Assembly: GCF_000702885.1 (NCBI RefSeq) | Contig: NZ_JNKO01000025.1 | Coordinates: 1-37,629, forward strand | Direction: 5' to 3' | Origin: Oribacterium sp. P6A1 | GTDB taxonomy: Bacteria; Bacillota; Clostridia; Lachnospirales; Lachnospiraceae | Length of the DNA stretch: 37,629 nt | Notes under the pieces: generated by a model | Database searches by the model: none | The model's input: only the letters and a program-made list of their open reading frames with translations | Told to the model about the DNA's origin: nothing | Program-made: the position numbers and the translations under genes | Shown here: positions 23,971 through 33,227 of the stretch, one piece after another | Layout of the letters: every line of letters starts with the position of its first letter | How positions within the stretch are numbered: the stretch's first letter is position 1

Positions 23971-24909
23971 ATGACTAGTGTAGACAAGGTCAGTGTAAGT
24001 GAACTTATTAAGAAGGAAAAACTTATAAATCTCACACCTGATGTGAGTACCGACGATAAATTTATCAACATTCCAAATGTAAACCGTCCGGCGCTTCAGC
24101 TCACAGGTTTCTTTGATCAGTTCGATTCCGAGCGTGTACAGATCATCGGAAATGTTGAAAATGCTTATCTTATGACATTTGAGGCTCCGCAGCGCCGTGC
24201 CAAGTATGATGCCATCACAAGATATAATATGCCTTGCATCATTTATGCCAGAAACATTGAACCTGACAGCTGCATGATAGACGCATGCCGTGCTGCACAG
24301 ATTCCGCTTCTCCAGTCACCGAGACCCACAACAGAGCTTGAAGCTGAGATCATCGGATGGCTTAAAGTCAAGATGGCTCCTATGATCTCCGTTCACGGAG
24401 TTCTCGTAGATGTTTACGGTGAAGGTGTTCTCATTATGGGAGATTCCGGAATCGGTAAGTCTGAGGCAGCTCTTGAACTCATTAAGCGCGGACACAGACT
24501 GGTTTCCGATGACGTTGTGGAAATCAGAAAAGTCAGTGATGAGACACTGGTAGGATCAGCGCCTGATATAACCAAGCATTTTATCGAGCTTCGAGGCATT
24601 GGCATCATAGACGTAATGCAGATGTTCGGTGTAGAGTGCGTTATGGACACTCAGAATATAAACATGGTTATCAAGCTTGCGGAGTGGTCAAAGGACAAGG
24701 ATTACGACAGACTTGGACTCAAGGATAACTATACAGAATTTCTTGGAAACAAAGTTATATGCTATGATATTCCGGTTCGCCCCGGACGTAATATCGCCAT
24801 CATAGTTGAATGTGCTGCAGTAAACAACCGTGCAAAGAAGATGGGTTACAATGCGGCTCAGGTGCTTTATGACAGAGTTACAGCCAATATGAAGGCGAAT
24901 GAAGAATGA
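23971..24909 (+). CDS. hprK: HPr kinase/phosphorylase
   Basis: The 312-residue bifunctional enzyme phosphorylates and dephosphorylates Ser46 of HPr-type proteins in response to ATP, fructose-bisphosphate and phosphate, controlling carbon catabolite repression in Firmicutes. It has the P-loop GDSGIGKSEAALELIKRG (about 156), SDDVVEI and the family signature RGIGIIDVMQMFG. ATGGAGGCTCATT precedes the ATG, giving a strong ribosome binding site. Its likely substrate, the Crh-like protein with Ser46, is encoded 2.9 kb downstream. No other PTS gene is in the window. Confidence 0.96.
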   Translation: MTSVDKVSVSELIKKEKLINLTPDVSTDDKFINIPNVNRPALQLTGFFDQFDSERVQIIGNVENAYLMTFEAPQRRAKYDAITRYNMPCIIYARNIEPDSCMIDACRAAQIPLLQSPRPTTELEAEIIGWLKVKMAPMISVHGVLVDVYGEGVLIMGDSGIGKSEAALELIKRGHRLVSDDVVEIRKVSDETLVGSAPDITKHFIELRGIGIIDVMQMFGVECVMDTQNINMVIKLAEWSKDKDYDRLGLKDNYTEFLGNKVICYDIPVRPGRNIAIIVECAAVNNRAKKMGYNAAQVLYDRVTANMKANEE

Positions 24910-24999
24910 TGATGAGATGAATCCATAGCTTTTTATCGTTCGTATTAAGGCTCCGGTCATATGTACCGGATGGATTTCAGAAATATATCTATAATAAGA

Positions 25000-25040
25000 A
25001 TCGGAGGTTGTCCCATATATGACTTCCTCCGATATTTTCT
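25000..25040 (+). terminator. Probable terminator or attenuator between hprK and murB
   Basis: ATCGGAGG (25000-25007) pairs with CCTCCGAT (25026-25033), followed by ATTTTCT. The stem ends 14 nt before the murB ribosome binding site. The T-run is weak, so partial read-through is likely. Confidence 0.5.
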
Positions 25041-25056
25041 CTGATTTGGAGGTTTT

Positions 25057-25962
25057 GTGAAAGTATTAAAAAATGAACCCCTGGACAAACATACCAGTTT
25101 CAGGGTTGGCGGTCCGGCAAAGGTTTACGTGGTTCCTGAGGATGAGTACGAGCTTCAGAAGCTCATAGAGTTCTTACACTCAGAGAAGCTTTTATACAAT
25201 ATAATAGGAAACGGTACAAATTTACTGGTGAGCGACGAGGGGGTCGATTCCATAGTTATAGAAATCGGAAAGGCTCTTGACGGAATTGAATTTGTGAGCG
25301 GCAGGGGAAATGCAGAATGTGCAGATGCTGATGGAATCTACCGCATCAGAGCTCTCGCCGGAACATCTCTCGGTAAGACAGCCCAGTTTGCCGCAAGTCA
25401 CAGCCTTACAGGTATGGAGGCCTTAAGAGGTATTCCGGGAACTGTAGGCGGCGCAGTGACCATGAACGCCGGAGCTTACGGTACAGAGATGTGTGACGTT
25501 CTCGAATCCGTGGAGGTCATCACAAGGGACGGAAAGATAAAGAAACTTGCCGCAGCAGATCTAAAGCTTGGATACCGGTACAGCATAGTTCCCGAGGAGG
25601 GGTATATTGTGGCGGCAGCAACATTTGCACTTAAAAAGGGTGACAAAAAAGCCATAGAAGCAGAGATGGCGGATTACCAGCAGAGACGTAAGGATAAGCA
25701 GCCCATAGAGAAATTTTCTGCAGGATCCACCTTCAAGAGACCCGAGGGCCACTTCGCAGGAAAACTTATCGAGGATTGCGGACTCCGGGGCTTCAGACAT
25801 GGGGGAGCGCAGGTTAGTGAAAAGCACTGCGGCTTTGTGATCAATGACGGAACTGCAAGAGCAGCCGATATTTTCTGGCTTATAGGAGAGATCCGCAAAA
25901 GAGTTCTTATGGAGCAGGGCGTGGAGCTAACTCCGGAGGTCAAATTATGGGGAAACTTCTGA
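25057..25962 (+). CDS. murB: UDP-N-acetylenolpyruvoylglucosamine reductase
   Basis: The 301-residue FAD enzyme makes UDP-N-acetylmuramate for peptidoglycan. HTSFRVGGPA (FAD-binding start), GNGTNLLVSD, GMEALRGIPGTVGGAVTMNA, GAYG, YRYS, and SAGSTFKRPEG with the catalytic Ser are all present, as is LIEDCGLRGFRHGGAQVSEKH. This is the shorter type-II MurB found in Gram-positives. The start is GTG, 4 nt after GGAGG. It overlaps rapZ by 16 nt, so the two are coupled. Confidence 0.96.
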   Translation: MKVLKNEPLDKHTSFRVGGPAKVYVVPEDEYELQKLIEFLHSEKLLYNIIGNGTNLLVSDEGVDSIVIEIGKALDGIEFVSGRGNAECADADGIYRIRALAGTSLGKTAQFAASHSLTGMEALRGIPGTVGGAVTMNAGAYGTEMCDVLESVEVITRDGKIKKLAAADLKLGYRYSIVPEEGYIVAAATFALKKGDKKAIEAEMADYQQRRKDKQPIEKFSAGSTFKRPEGHFAGKLIEDCGLRGFRHGGAQVSEKHCGFVINDGTARAADIFWLIGEIRKRVLMEQGVELTPEVKLWGNF

Positions 25963-26813
25963 TAGTTACCGGCATGAGCGGCGCCGGAAAGACCATAGCT
26001 TTAAAATCTCTCGAAGATATGGGGTATTACTGTGTTGACAATCTTCCCATACCACTGGTTGAAAAGTTTGCAGAGCTCATTACTGACGGCAACGAGCAGA
26101 TAACCAAGGCAGCACTGGGTATAGATGTGCGTTCGGGAAAAGACCTGCCTCTTCTTAAGGAGATATTTGATGATTGGGACATAAAGGGCAATGTTGATTA
26201 TGATGTTCTTTTTCTCAATGCCTCCGACGAGACTCTCATCAAGAGATTCAAGGAAACGAGACGCGCTCATCCTCTCAGCAAGGACGGACGTGTGGAGACC
26301 GGAATCGAAGCAGAGAGACAGGAAATGGGATGGCTAAAGGATAATGCTGATTTCATCATCGATACCTCACATCTTCTTACAAAAGAGCTCAGAAAGCAGA
26401 TAGCAAACATCTTTGAGGAGAATCGTGCCTATGAGAATCTGCAGGTGACGATACTCAGTTTTGGCTTCAAATACGGAATTCCGGATGATGCGGATCTTCT
26501 CTTTGATGTGAGATTTCTGCCGAATCCGTACTATGTTCCCGAACTAAAGACCCATACGGGACTTGATCAGGACGTGAGGGATTTCGTAAAAAAGGATGGG
26601 ACGGCGGAAGAATTTCTGATAAAGTTGCATGATATGATAAGCTTTCTGATTCCTCATTATATAGAGGAAGGAAAAAATCAGCTGGTTATAGGAATCGGAT
26701 GCACCGGCGGAAAGCATCGATCGGTCACCATAGCATGTCTTCTTTATGAAAGGCTGAAAAAAAACGCGGACTATGGCTTGCGGCTTGATCACAGAGACAT
26801 CAGTCTGCGGTGA
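25947..26813 (+). CDS. rapZ: RapZ-type nucleotide-binding protein (YvcJ)
   Basis: The 288-residue protein has a Walker A site at its N-terminus (GMSGAGKT), GYYCVDNLPIPLVEKF, and the C-terminal block IGIGCTGGKHRSVTIA shared by RapZ and YvcJ. In Escherichia coli RapZ guides RNase E to a small RNA; in Bacillus YvcJ affects competence, and its exact task in clostridia is unclear. It overlaps murB by 16 nt and lies upstream of whiA as in other Firmicutes. The yvcK gene that often stands between rapZ and whiA is absent here. Confidence 0.95.
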   Translation: MGKLLIVTGMSGAGKTIALKSLEDMGYYCVDNLPIPLVEKFAELITDGNEQITKAALGIDVRSGKDLPLLKEIFDDWDIKGNVDYDVLFLNASDETLIKRFKETRRAHPLSKDGRVETGIEAERQEMGWLKDNADFIIDTSHLLTKELRKQIANIFEENRAYENLQVTILSFGFKYGIPDDADLLFDVRFLPNPYYVPELKTHTGLDQDVRDFVKKDGTAEEFLIKLHDMISFLIPHYIEEGKNQLVIGIGCTGGKHRSVTIACLLYERLKKNADYGLRLDHRDISLR

Positions 26814-26983
26814 CTCTATAAAAATTTCTTATACTGAAAGCTGTTTCGCTATAAGAAGTTTGTATGGACGGCTGCTTTTGATCGCAAACAGCAAAAAGTG
26901 TTGATAAAGCGAAAAATGTTCAACAAAATACGGTAGGCTTCAAAGAGTTATTATAATACTTTTATATAATGCCCGGAGGTTTT

Positions 26984-27682
26984 ATGGCACAAGGGTCAAA
27001 ATCTAAGGTGTCTTTTTCAAGCAGGGTAAAGGATGAGTTGAGGAAAAAAGACTTTACAGCTTATGAAAAAGTTATTAATATTGGAAACGTCGATTCACGT
27101 GATTTTGAGACTCGTTCTTATGTCAGAGAGCGCTTTTTGAATTCCGGGTCGGTTACTGATCCCAAGAAGGATTATCATCTGGAGTTTGTATGCGACGGAG
27201 CAGAAGATGCAGACCGCGTTTCGGTGGAACTCCGAACCTTCGGGCTGGAACCGAGAATCATGGATCGCAACGGCCATCTGGTGGTGTACTTAAAGGATGC
27301 TTCACAGATTTCCGATGTTCTTAACCTGATGGGTGCGGTTGACGGACTCATGGAATTTGAGAACACGCGTATCCTGAAGGAAGTCAGCGAGAAAGTAAAT
27401 CGCCGTGTGAATTGTGAAACTGCTAACCTTCAGAGGACAGTTTCCGCGGGAATACGGCAGATTGAAGATATAGAATTGATTGAGAAAGAACTGGGGCTTC
27501 GTAAGATAGACCCGGGACTGCGAGAGATAGCTGAGAAGCGGTTAGAGGATCCCAATGCTTCCCTGGCTGAACTTGCAGAACGTCTGAGTGAACCGATTGG
27601 AAAGAGCGGGGCCAATCATCGTATGAGGAAGCTGGCAAGTATTGCCGATGAGTTACGTAAAAAAACCGCAAGGGGAGTATAA
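26984..27682 (+). CDS. whiA: WhiA-type DNA-binding protein lacking the N-terminal domain
   Basis: WhiA is a DNA-binding protein related to homing endonucleases that affects sporulation or division. This one has 232 residues; the family usually has about 310-320. The start VSFSSRVKDELRKK is normal, and from RSYVRERFLNSGSVTDPKKD onward it follows the family through NRRVNCETANLQRTV and the C-terminal helix-turn-helix GKSGANHRMRKLASIADE. Between them about 80-90 residues (the WhiA_N domain) are missing without a frameshift. ATG 26984 with GGAGG 4 nt upstream is preferred over ATG 26969. Location after rapZ and before the HPr-like gene confirms identity. Confidence 0.85.
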   Translation: MAQGSKSKVSFSSRVKDELRKKDFTAYEKVINIGNVDSRDFETRSYVRERFLNSGSVTDPKKDYHLEFVCDGAEDADRVSVELRTFGLEPRIMDRNGHLVVYLKDASQISDVLNLMGAVDGLMEFENTRILKEVSEKVNRRVNCETANLQRTVSAGIRQIEDIELIEKELGLRKIDPGLREIAEKRLEDPNASLAELAERLSEPIGKSGANHRMRKLASIADELRKKTARGV

Positions 27683-27765
27683 AAAAGAAGTTGAGTTTTT
27701 TGTTGGTTAGCAATGCGAAGGTATTTTCATTGCGGACATTTAGCTGATCTTCATGGAGGACAATG

Positions 27766-28026
27766 ATGAAGGACACAAACGTGGTAGTTAACTTACCAAA
27801 AAAATCTGATGACCATCCGGTTGCTATGCTTGTACAGATCGCAAGCAGATATGAGTCACGTATTTACATGGCAGACGGTCCGAGAAAAGTAAACGCAAAG
27901 TCTATTATGGGTATGATGGCACTTGGTATCAACAACGGTCAGGAGCTTGTTGTATCTGCAGAGGGTTCTGATGAGAATGATGCAGTAGAGGCTATCTCAG
28001 AGTATCTGCGCGGTGAAGCAGTTTAA
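27766..28026 (+). CDS. Crh-like HPr protein without the catalytic His
   Basis: The 86-residue protein has the HPr fold pattern: PVAMLVQIASRYES, VNAKSIMGMMALGI and the C-terminal helix ending EYLRGEAV. Counted from ATG 27766, residue 15, where PTS HPr carries the phosphorylated His, is Asp, and residue 17, normally Arg, is His (SDDHPVA). Ser46, the target of HprK, is exactly at position 46. That is the pattern of Crh, which regulates CcpA but does not transfer phosphate to sugars. Its place after whiA equals that of crh in Bacillus. GGAGG at 27755-27759 fits ATG 27766 better than 27763. Confidence 0.88.
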   Translation: MKDTNVVVNLPKKSDDHPVAMLVQIASRYESRIYMADGPRKVNAKSIMGMMALGINNGQELVVSAEGSDENDAVEAISEYLRGEAV

Positions 28027-28054
28027 TTGACATATAGATTTATACATGATATTC

Positions 28055-28085
28055 AGGCAGTCGCTTCAGGCGGCTGCCTTTTTGT
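28055..28085 (+). terminator. Terminator of the hprK-to-HPr gene group
   Basis: GGCAGTCGC and GGCGGCTGCC pair around TTCA (about 28056-28078, with one G-U pair), followed by five T. It ends transcription after the Crh-like gene. Confidence 0.85.
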
Positions 28086-28328
28086 GTTGGCTGACAATGG
28101 AATATCATGTATACATGGATATGCATTTTTCGGCCAACGTGAATATATATTTAAGAACATATATTCTAAAATTTGATTCTGTGTGTTATGATTAGATAAG
28201 TGTCATGACTGGCGGCGGATTCCGCAGAAATCCGGCATATAGCACCGGCCATCGCGAAGCGAATGCAGATGGGCAGGTATTCCCGAAGAGCACGCAGTTT
28301 TTTGATATTTTGTATTAAGGAGTTTCAG
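28086..28328 (+). promoter_or_regulatory. Upstream region of dnaE
   Basis: The 243 nt between the terminator and dnaE are AT-rich to about 28200. TGTTATGAT (28184-28192) is a TG-extended -10 without a good -35. From 28200 the sequence becomes GC-rich and contains short stems (CGGATT with AATCCG; TCGC-GAA-GCGA near 28255). A leader of about 130 nt is likely. No gene was recognised in it. Confidence 0.35.
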
Positions 28329-31300
28329 ATGGCTTTTACACATTTACATGTTCATACATCATATAGTCTTTTGGATGGTGCCGGCAGGATACCGGAGATG
28401 GTGGAAAGATGCAGGGAACTGGGTATGGATTCCATGGCTATCACAGATCATGGAGTTATGTATGGCGTCATAGATTTTTATAAAGAAGCAAAGAAACAGG
28501 GCATCAAGCCCATACTTGGCTGCGAGATCTACCTGACCTCCGGTTCCAGATTCGACAGAGAAATAGTAAAAGGCGATGACAGGTATTATCATCTGGTGCT
28601 TCTTGCGGAGAATGATACGGGCTATGCGAATCTTATGAAGATAGTTTCTGCAGGATTTACAGACGGTTACTACTATAAGCCCCGTGTGGACTATGAGATT
28701 CTTAGTATGTACCATGAGGGAATCATAGCTCTTTCTGCATGTCTTGCCGGAGAAGTGTCCAAAAATCTTGCCAGAAGCATGTACGACGAGGCAAAGGCAG
28801 CGGCTCTTCATTATCAGAGTATCTTCGGGGAAGGGAACTTCTTCCTGGAGCTTCAGGATCATGGATTTCCGGAGCAGAAGCGTGTCAATGCCGGTCTCCT
28901 GCAGCTTCATGAAGAGACTGGTATTCCTCTTGTTGCCACAAATGATATCCACTATACCTTCAAGACTGACGCAGAGGCACATGACATCCTTCTATGCCTT
29001 CAGACAGGAAAAAAGGTGGCGGATGAGAACCGTATGCGTTATCCGGGAGGGCAGTTTTACATAAAGTCAGAGGAAGAGATGCGGTCGCTGTTCCCCTACG
29101 CAGCAGAAGCGCTGGATAATACCCATAAAATAGCCGAGAGATGTAATGTTGATATAGAGTTCGGACATTATCATCTGCCAAAGTATGAGGTTCCGGAGGG
29201 ATATACTTCCCTTAGTTATCTCACAGAGCTTTGTGAGAACGGGCTTAAGGAACGTTACGGTGAGGAAGCGGAAAAACACAGAGAACGTCTTCAGTATGAG
29301 CTTGATACCATCACATCCATGGGATTTGTGGATTACTTCCTTATAGTCTGGGATTATATTCATTTTGCGAAAACCCACGATATATCTGTTGGTCCGGGAA
29401 GAGGGTCTGCGGCAGGTTCCATAGTTGCCTACGCCATAGGCATTACCGACATAGACCCTATGCGCTACAGCCTGATCTTCGAGCGTTTCCTGAATCCTGA
29501 ACGTGTTACCATGCCCGATGTGGACGTGGACTTTGAGTATGAGAGACGTCAGGAGGTCATTGATTACGTAACAGAGAAGTATGGAAAGGACAATGTCACC
29601 CAGATCGTCACCTTCGGTACACTGGCGGCAAAGGGCGTTATCAGAGATGTGGGACGTGTTCTTGATATACCTTACGCAAAATGCGATCTGATAGCTAAAC
29701 TGGTTCCCAATGAGCTTAATATGACTCTGGACAAGGCTCTGGAGCTGAGCCCTGACCTTAAAAAGATGTACGAGTCTGATGAAGAGACCTATCGTATCAT
29801 CACCATGAGTAAGAGACTGGAGGGACTTCCGAGACATAGTTCCATGCATGCTGCGGGAGTGGTTATCTCTGGTCAGCCTGTTGTGAACTATGTGCCGCTT
29901 TCCAGAGGATCGGATGGTTCCATTACAACCCAGTTCACCATGACGACCATTGAGGAGCTGGGACTTCTCAAGATGGATTTCCTCGGTCTTCGTACCCTGA
30001 CGGTTATAAAGGACGCCATCAGATTCGCAAATCAGTCTCACGGCATCAATCTCACTGTAGACAATATGGATTACAACGATCCTAAGGTTTACCAGATGAT
30101 ATCTGCCGGAAAATGCGAGGGCGTGTTCCAGCTGGAATCTGCGGGAATGAAAAACTTCATGAAGGAGTTACGGCCGGAGAATATTGAGGATATCATAGCC
30201 GGCGTTGCACTCTACAGACCGGGTCCCATGGATTTTATTCCCAAATATATAAAGGGAAAGCGTAATCCGGGACTCATCACCTATGACTGTCCTGAGATAA
30301 AGCCTATCCTTGAGAACACATATGGATGTATTGTTTATCAGGAGCAGGTAATGCAGATAGTCCGGGATCTTGCGGGTTACTCCATGGGGCGTTCTGATCT
30401 GGTTCGCCGTGCCATGAGTAAGAAGAAGGCTTCTGTCATGGAAAAGGAGAGGCAGAATTTCGTTTACGGCAATAAAGAGGAGGGCATCCCGGGATGTATC
30501 GCCAAAGGAATTGATGAAGCAACTGCCAATCGGATCTATGATGAGATGATAGATTTCGCCAAGTATGCCTTTAACAAGTCTCATGCCGCCTGCTATGCAG
30601 TTGTGGCTTATCAGACCGCATATCTCCGCTGCTACTATCCGGCAGAATTTTTTGCTGCACTTATGACATCTTTTATGGATAATCAGGGAAAAACTGCCGA
30701 ATATATAGATGTGGTGAAATCCTTTGGCATAAACATCCTTCCGCCGGACGTGAATACGGCAGAGATTGGCTTCTCTGTCAGCGACGGTTCCATCAGATAC
30801 GGACTCAGCGCCGTAAAAGGTGTAGGCCGAAGCGCAGCTCTTCAGATAATCAATGAACGAAAACTTCACGGCCCCTTCAAGGATTTTGAAGATTTCGTCA
30901 TGAGAGTGACGGAGAAAGGCATTAACAGACGTGCCATCGAGTATTTTGTCCAGGCCGGGGGCACCGACAGCATGAAGGGCAACCGAAGAGAGAAGATTGC
31001 CATGACTCCCATGATCATCGACAGCAAGGCCAAGGAAAAGGTGAATTCCATGGCCGGACAGATGACTCTCGCGGATCTTCTGGGAGAGGATAACAAGGAA
31101 GCGGCTGAATTCCGTATTACCATGCCAAAGCTTACTGAATTCACCAAGGGAGAGCTTCTTCAGTTTGAGAAGGAGGCTCTCGGATTCTATCTCAGCGGTC
31201 ATCCTCTGGATGAGTACAGTGATGTTATAAAGGCCAATGTCTCTGCGTCAAGCTTTGACTTCCGAAGGGATCCTGAATCCGGAAATGTCAATCTCAGAAA

Positions 31301-31814
31301 CAAACAGAGAGTCACCATCGGAGGTATCATAACCGAGGTTAAGACCAAGATTACATCCAAACAGCAGAAGCAGATGGCTTTCATACAGCTCGAAGACATG
31401 GTGGGAACAGTGGAGGTAGTTGTATTCCCCAATGTATTTGAGATAAAGCGTTCACTTCTTACTGAGGACAGAAAGGTATTTATTTACGGTTACGTGGACG
31501 GCACCGGTGACGGAGACAGTAAACTGATTGCAGACAATATTTACGGCTTTGAGGAAGCACCCAAAGAGCTGTGGCTGCAGTTTGAATCCAAGGACAGTTT
31601 TCTTAGTCTCAGGGAAAAAGTAGGCAGGGTCATATATGAACATCAGGGGTCTGATTTTGTTTCGATTTATCTCAGACAGGAAAAGGCAGTGAAAAATCTC
31701 AACCGCGATCAGGCGGTTCATGTGAATGATTCACTACTAAAAGAGTTTGAGTACTTACTTGGTGAAAAAAATGTCAAAGTTACATACAAAGTATTGAAAA
31801 AAGTACAAAATTAA
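28329..31814 (+). CDS. dnaE: DNA polymerase III subunit alpha (DnaE type)
   Basis: The 1161-residue replicative polymerase subunit has an N-terminal PHP domain (HLHVHTSYSLLDGAGRIPEM, AITDHGVMYGVIDFYKEA), the polymerase core with GPGRGSAAGSIVAYAIGITD and the catalytic Asp motif PDVDVDF (about 395), RHSSMHAAGVVIS, the helix-hairpin-helix region, and an OB-fold near the end (RVTIGGIITEVKTKITSK). It lacks the exonuclease insert of PolC. ATG 28329 with AAGGAG 6 nt upstream is chosen; the frame opens upstream but without support. dnaE next to pfkA is common in clostridia. Confidence 0.97.
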   Translation: MAFTHLHVHTSYSLLDGAGRIPEMVERCRELGMDSMAITDHGVMYGVIDFYKEAKKQGIKPILGCEIYLTSGSRFDREIVKGDDRYYHLVLLAENDTGYANLMKIVSAGFTDGYYYKPRVDYEILSMYHEGIIALSACLAGEVSKNLARSMYDEAKAAALHYQSIFGEGNFFLELQDHGFPEQKRVNAGLLQLHEETGIPLVATNDIHYTFKTDAEAHDILLCLQTGKKVADENRMRYPGGQFYIKSEEEMRSLFPYAAEALDNTHKIAERCNVDIEFGHYHLPKYEVPEGYTSLSYLTELCENGLKERYGEEAEKHRERLQYELDTITSMGFVDYFLIVWDYIHFAKTHDISVGPGRGSAAGSIVAYAIGITDIDPMRYSLIFERFLNPERVTMPDVDVDFEYERRQEVIDYVTEKYGKDNVTQIVTFGTLAAKGVIRDVGRVLDIPYAKCDLIAKLVPNELNMTLDKALELSPDLKKMYESDEETYRIITMSKRLEGLPRHSSMHAAGVVISGQPVVNYVPLSRGSDGSITTQFTMTTIEELGLLKMDFLGLRTLTVIKDAIRFANQSHGINLTVDNMDYNDPKVYQMISAGKCEGVFQLESAGMKNFMKELRPENIEDIIAGVALYRPGPMDFIPKYIKGKRNPGLITYDCPEIKPILENTYGCIVYQEQVMQIVRDLAGYSMGRSDLVRRAMSKKKASVMEKERQNFVYGNKEEGIPGCIAKGIDEATANRIYDEMIDFAKYAFNKSHAACYAVVAYQTAYLRCYYPAEFFAALMTSFMDNQGKTAEYIDVVKSFGINILPPDVNTAEIGFSVSDGSIRYGLSAVKGVGRSAALQIINERKLHGPFKDFEDFVMRVTEKGINRRAIEYFVQAGGTDSMKGNRREKIAMTPMIIDSKAKEKVNSMAGQMTLADLLGEDNKEAAEFRITMPKLTEFTKGELLQFEKEALGFYLSGHPLDEYSDVIKANVSASSFDFRRDPESGNVNLRNKQRVTIGGIITEVKTKITSKQQKQMAFIQLEDMVGTVEVVVFPNVFEIKRSLLTEDRKVFIYGYVDGTGDGDSKLIADNIYGFEEAPKELWLQFESKDSFLSLREKVGRVIYEHQGSDFVSIYLRQEKAVKNLNRDQAVHVNDSLLKEFEYLLGEKNVKVTYKVLKKVQN

Positions 31815-31890
31815 ACTATTATATAGACTCAGTTTGAAATACTTTGATAAGGCATTTCTGCGGTAAAAAAGCATGTGTGTCATGTCATAT

Positions 31891-31917
31891 ATGAATGTCA
31901 GAAGCTTCTGCATTCAT
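31891..31917. promoter_or_regulatory. Interrupted palindrome upstream of pfkA
   Basis: CAGAAGCTTCTG (31899-31910) is a perfect 12-bp palindrome, extended by ATGAATG and CATTCAT on both sides with a single extra T at 31898. It lies 110 nt before pfkA. It may be an operator or a leader stem; no clear promoter was found. Confidence 0.45.
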
Positions 31918-32026
31918 TATATTCCGAAGGGTAAAGTCAGACTTTCGGATGAGTTATACTTTGATTTCAAATGTCGCCATACGGCTATTATTAGGGAGAA
32001 ACTAGACAAAAAGTGGAGGAATAACT

Positions 32027-33004
32027 ATGGCTGCAAAATCTGTAAAAACAATAGGCGTTTTAACATCAGGTGGTGATGCGCCGGGAATGAACGCCTGCGT
32101 TCGTTCTGTTGTAAGAACCGCTATTCATGAGGGACTTAAGGTTAAAGGTATCATGAGAGGTTATGCAGGCCTTCTTCAGGAGGAGATCGTTGATATGGAT
32201 ACAACATCCGTATCCGATACCATCAGCCATGGAGGAACTATATTATATACAGCAAGATGCATGGAATTCACAACACCTGAGGGCCAGCAGCGCGGAGCTG
32301 AGATCTGCAGAAAGCACGGAATCGACGGTATAGTAGTTGTCGGCGGTGACGGTTCTTTCCGCGGAGCAGGAAAGCTTTCGGCATTAGGCATTAACACCAT
32401 CGGTGTTCCGGGTACCATCGATCTCGATATCGCATGTTCAGACTATACCATCGGTTTTGATACTGCTATCAATACAGCTATGGATGCTATCGACAAGCTG
32501 AGAGATACTTCCACATCTCACGAGCGTTGTTCCATCATCGAGGTTATGGGAAGAAGAGCAGGTTACATCGCTCTCTGGTGCGGTGTTGCCAACGGTGCCG
32601 AGGAGATCCTCATTCCTGAGCGTTACGACGGTGACGAGCAGGCTATCATCAATCGTATCATCGAGGCCCGTAAGAGAGGAAAGAAGCATTATATCATCAT
32701 CAATGCAGAAGGTATCGGCCACAGTGCATCTATGGCTAAGCGTATCGAGGCTGCAACAGGTATCGAGACAAGAGCTACCATCCTTGGACATATCCAGCGT
32801 GGCGGTTCACCGACCTGTAAGGATCGTTACTATGCATCTATGATGGGCGCAAAGGCTGCAGAGCTTCTCTGCGAAGGAAAGTCAAACCGCGTAGTTGCAT
32901 ACAAGAACGGTGAGTTCGTGGATTTCGACATCCAGGAAGCACTTCAGATGAAGAAGGATATTCCTGAGGAGCAGTACAGAATCGCAAATCTTCTTGTAAG
33001 ATAA
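32027..33004 (+). CDS. pfkA: ATP-dependent 6-phosphofructokinase
   Basis: The 325-residue glycolytic enzyme makes fructose 1,6-bisphosphate. GVLTSGGDAPGMNACVRSVV binds nucleotide, GGDGSFRGAGKLSALG has the Gly that marks ATP rather than pyrophosphate use, and IEVMGRRAGYIALW and GHIQRGGSPTCKDR are normal. The catalytic loop is PGTIDLDIACSD, where PGTIDNDI is usual; the catalytic Asp is kept and the Asn next to it is Leu. The product is the signal that activates HprK in Firmicutes, which links it to the genes upstream. GGAGGA lies before the ATG. Confidence 0.96.
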   Translation: MAAKSVKTIGVLTSGGDAPGMNACVRSVVRTAIHEGLKVKGIMRGYAGLLQEEIVDMDTTSVSDTISHGGTILYTARCMEFTTPEGQQRGAEICRKHGIDGIVVVGGDGSFRGAGKLSALGINTIGVPGTIDLDIACSDYTIGFDTAINTAMDAIDKLRDTSTSHERCSIIEVMGRRAGYIALWCGVANGAEEILIPERYDGDEQAIINRIIEARKRGKKHYIIINAEGIGHSASMAKRIEAATGIETRATILGHIQRGGSPTCKDRYYASMMGAKAAELLCEGKSNRVVAYKNGEFVDFDIQEALQMKKDIPEEQYRIANLLVR

Positions 33005-33059
33005 TGACGGCTGTATCTGAATGGGATGGATCAGATAAGGAATAGATTAAATATGATAG

Positions 33060-33100
33060 GGATGTGGTGAGTATATTTACTTCACCGCATCCTTTTTATT
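33060..33100 (+). terminator. pfkA terminator
   Basis: GGATGTGGTGA (33060-33070) and TTCACCGCATCC (33081-33092) pair with a G-U or mismatch in the middle, followed by five T and ATT. It lies 56 nt after the pfkA stop. Confidence 0.85.
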
Positions 33101-33192
33101 ATCAGGACTTCCCGCGTGAGTTGCGCCCTCATGGGAGGCTTTTGATATTCCGGCTCACCGATGGGACAAGTATTATTTGATCATCTTTTTAT

Positions 33193-33221
33193 TTGCACAC
33201 AATTGATAATTGTGTTATCAT
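33193..33221 (+). promoter_or_regulatory. Promoter with palindromic spacer before the candidate RNA
   Basis: TTGCAC (33193-33198) and TATCAT (33216-33221) are 17 bp apart. The spacer itself is filled by ACACAATT (33197-33204), GAT, AATTGTGT (33208-33215), a perfect inverted repeat. Binding of a regulator there would block polymerase. Confidence 0.6.
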
Positions 33222-33227
33222 GCGCGT

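Noticed and set aside
29067-31202. Two long minus-strand frames of over 320 codons
   Set aside because: Both are antisense to dnaE, which is complete and conserved.
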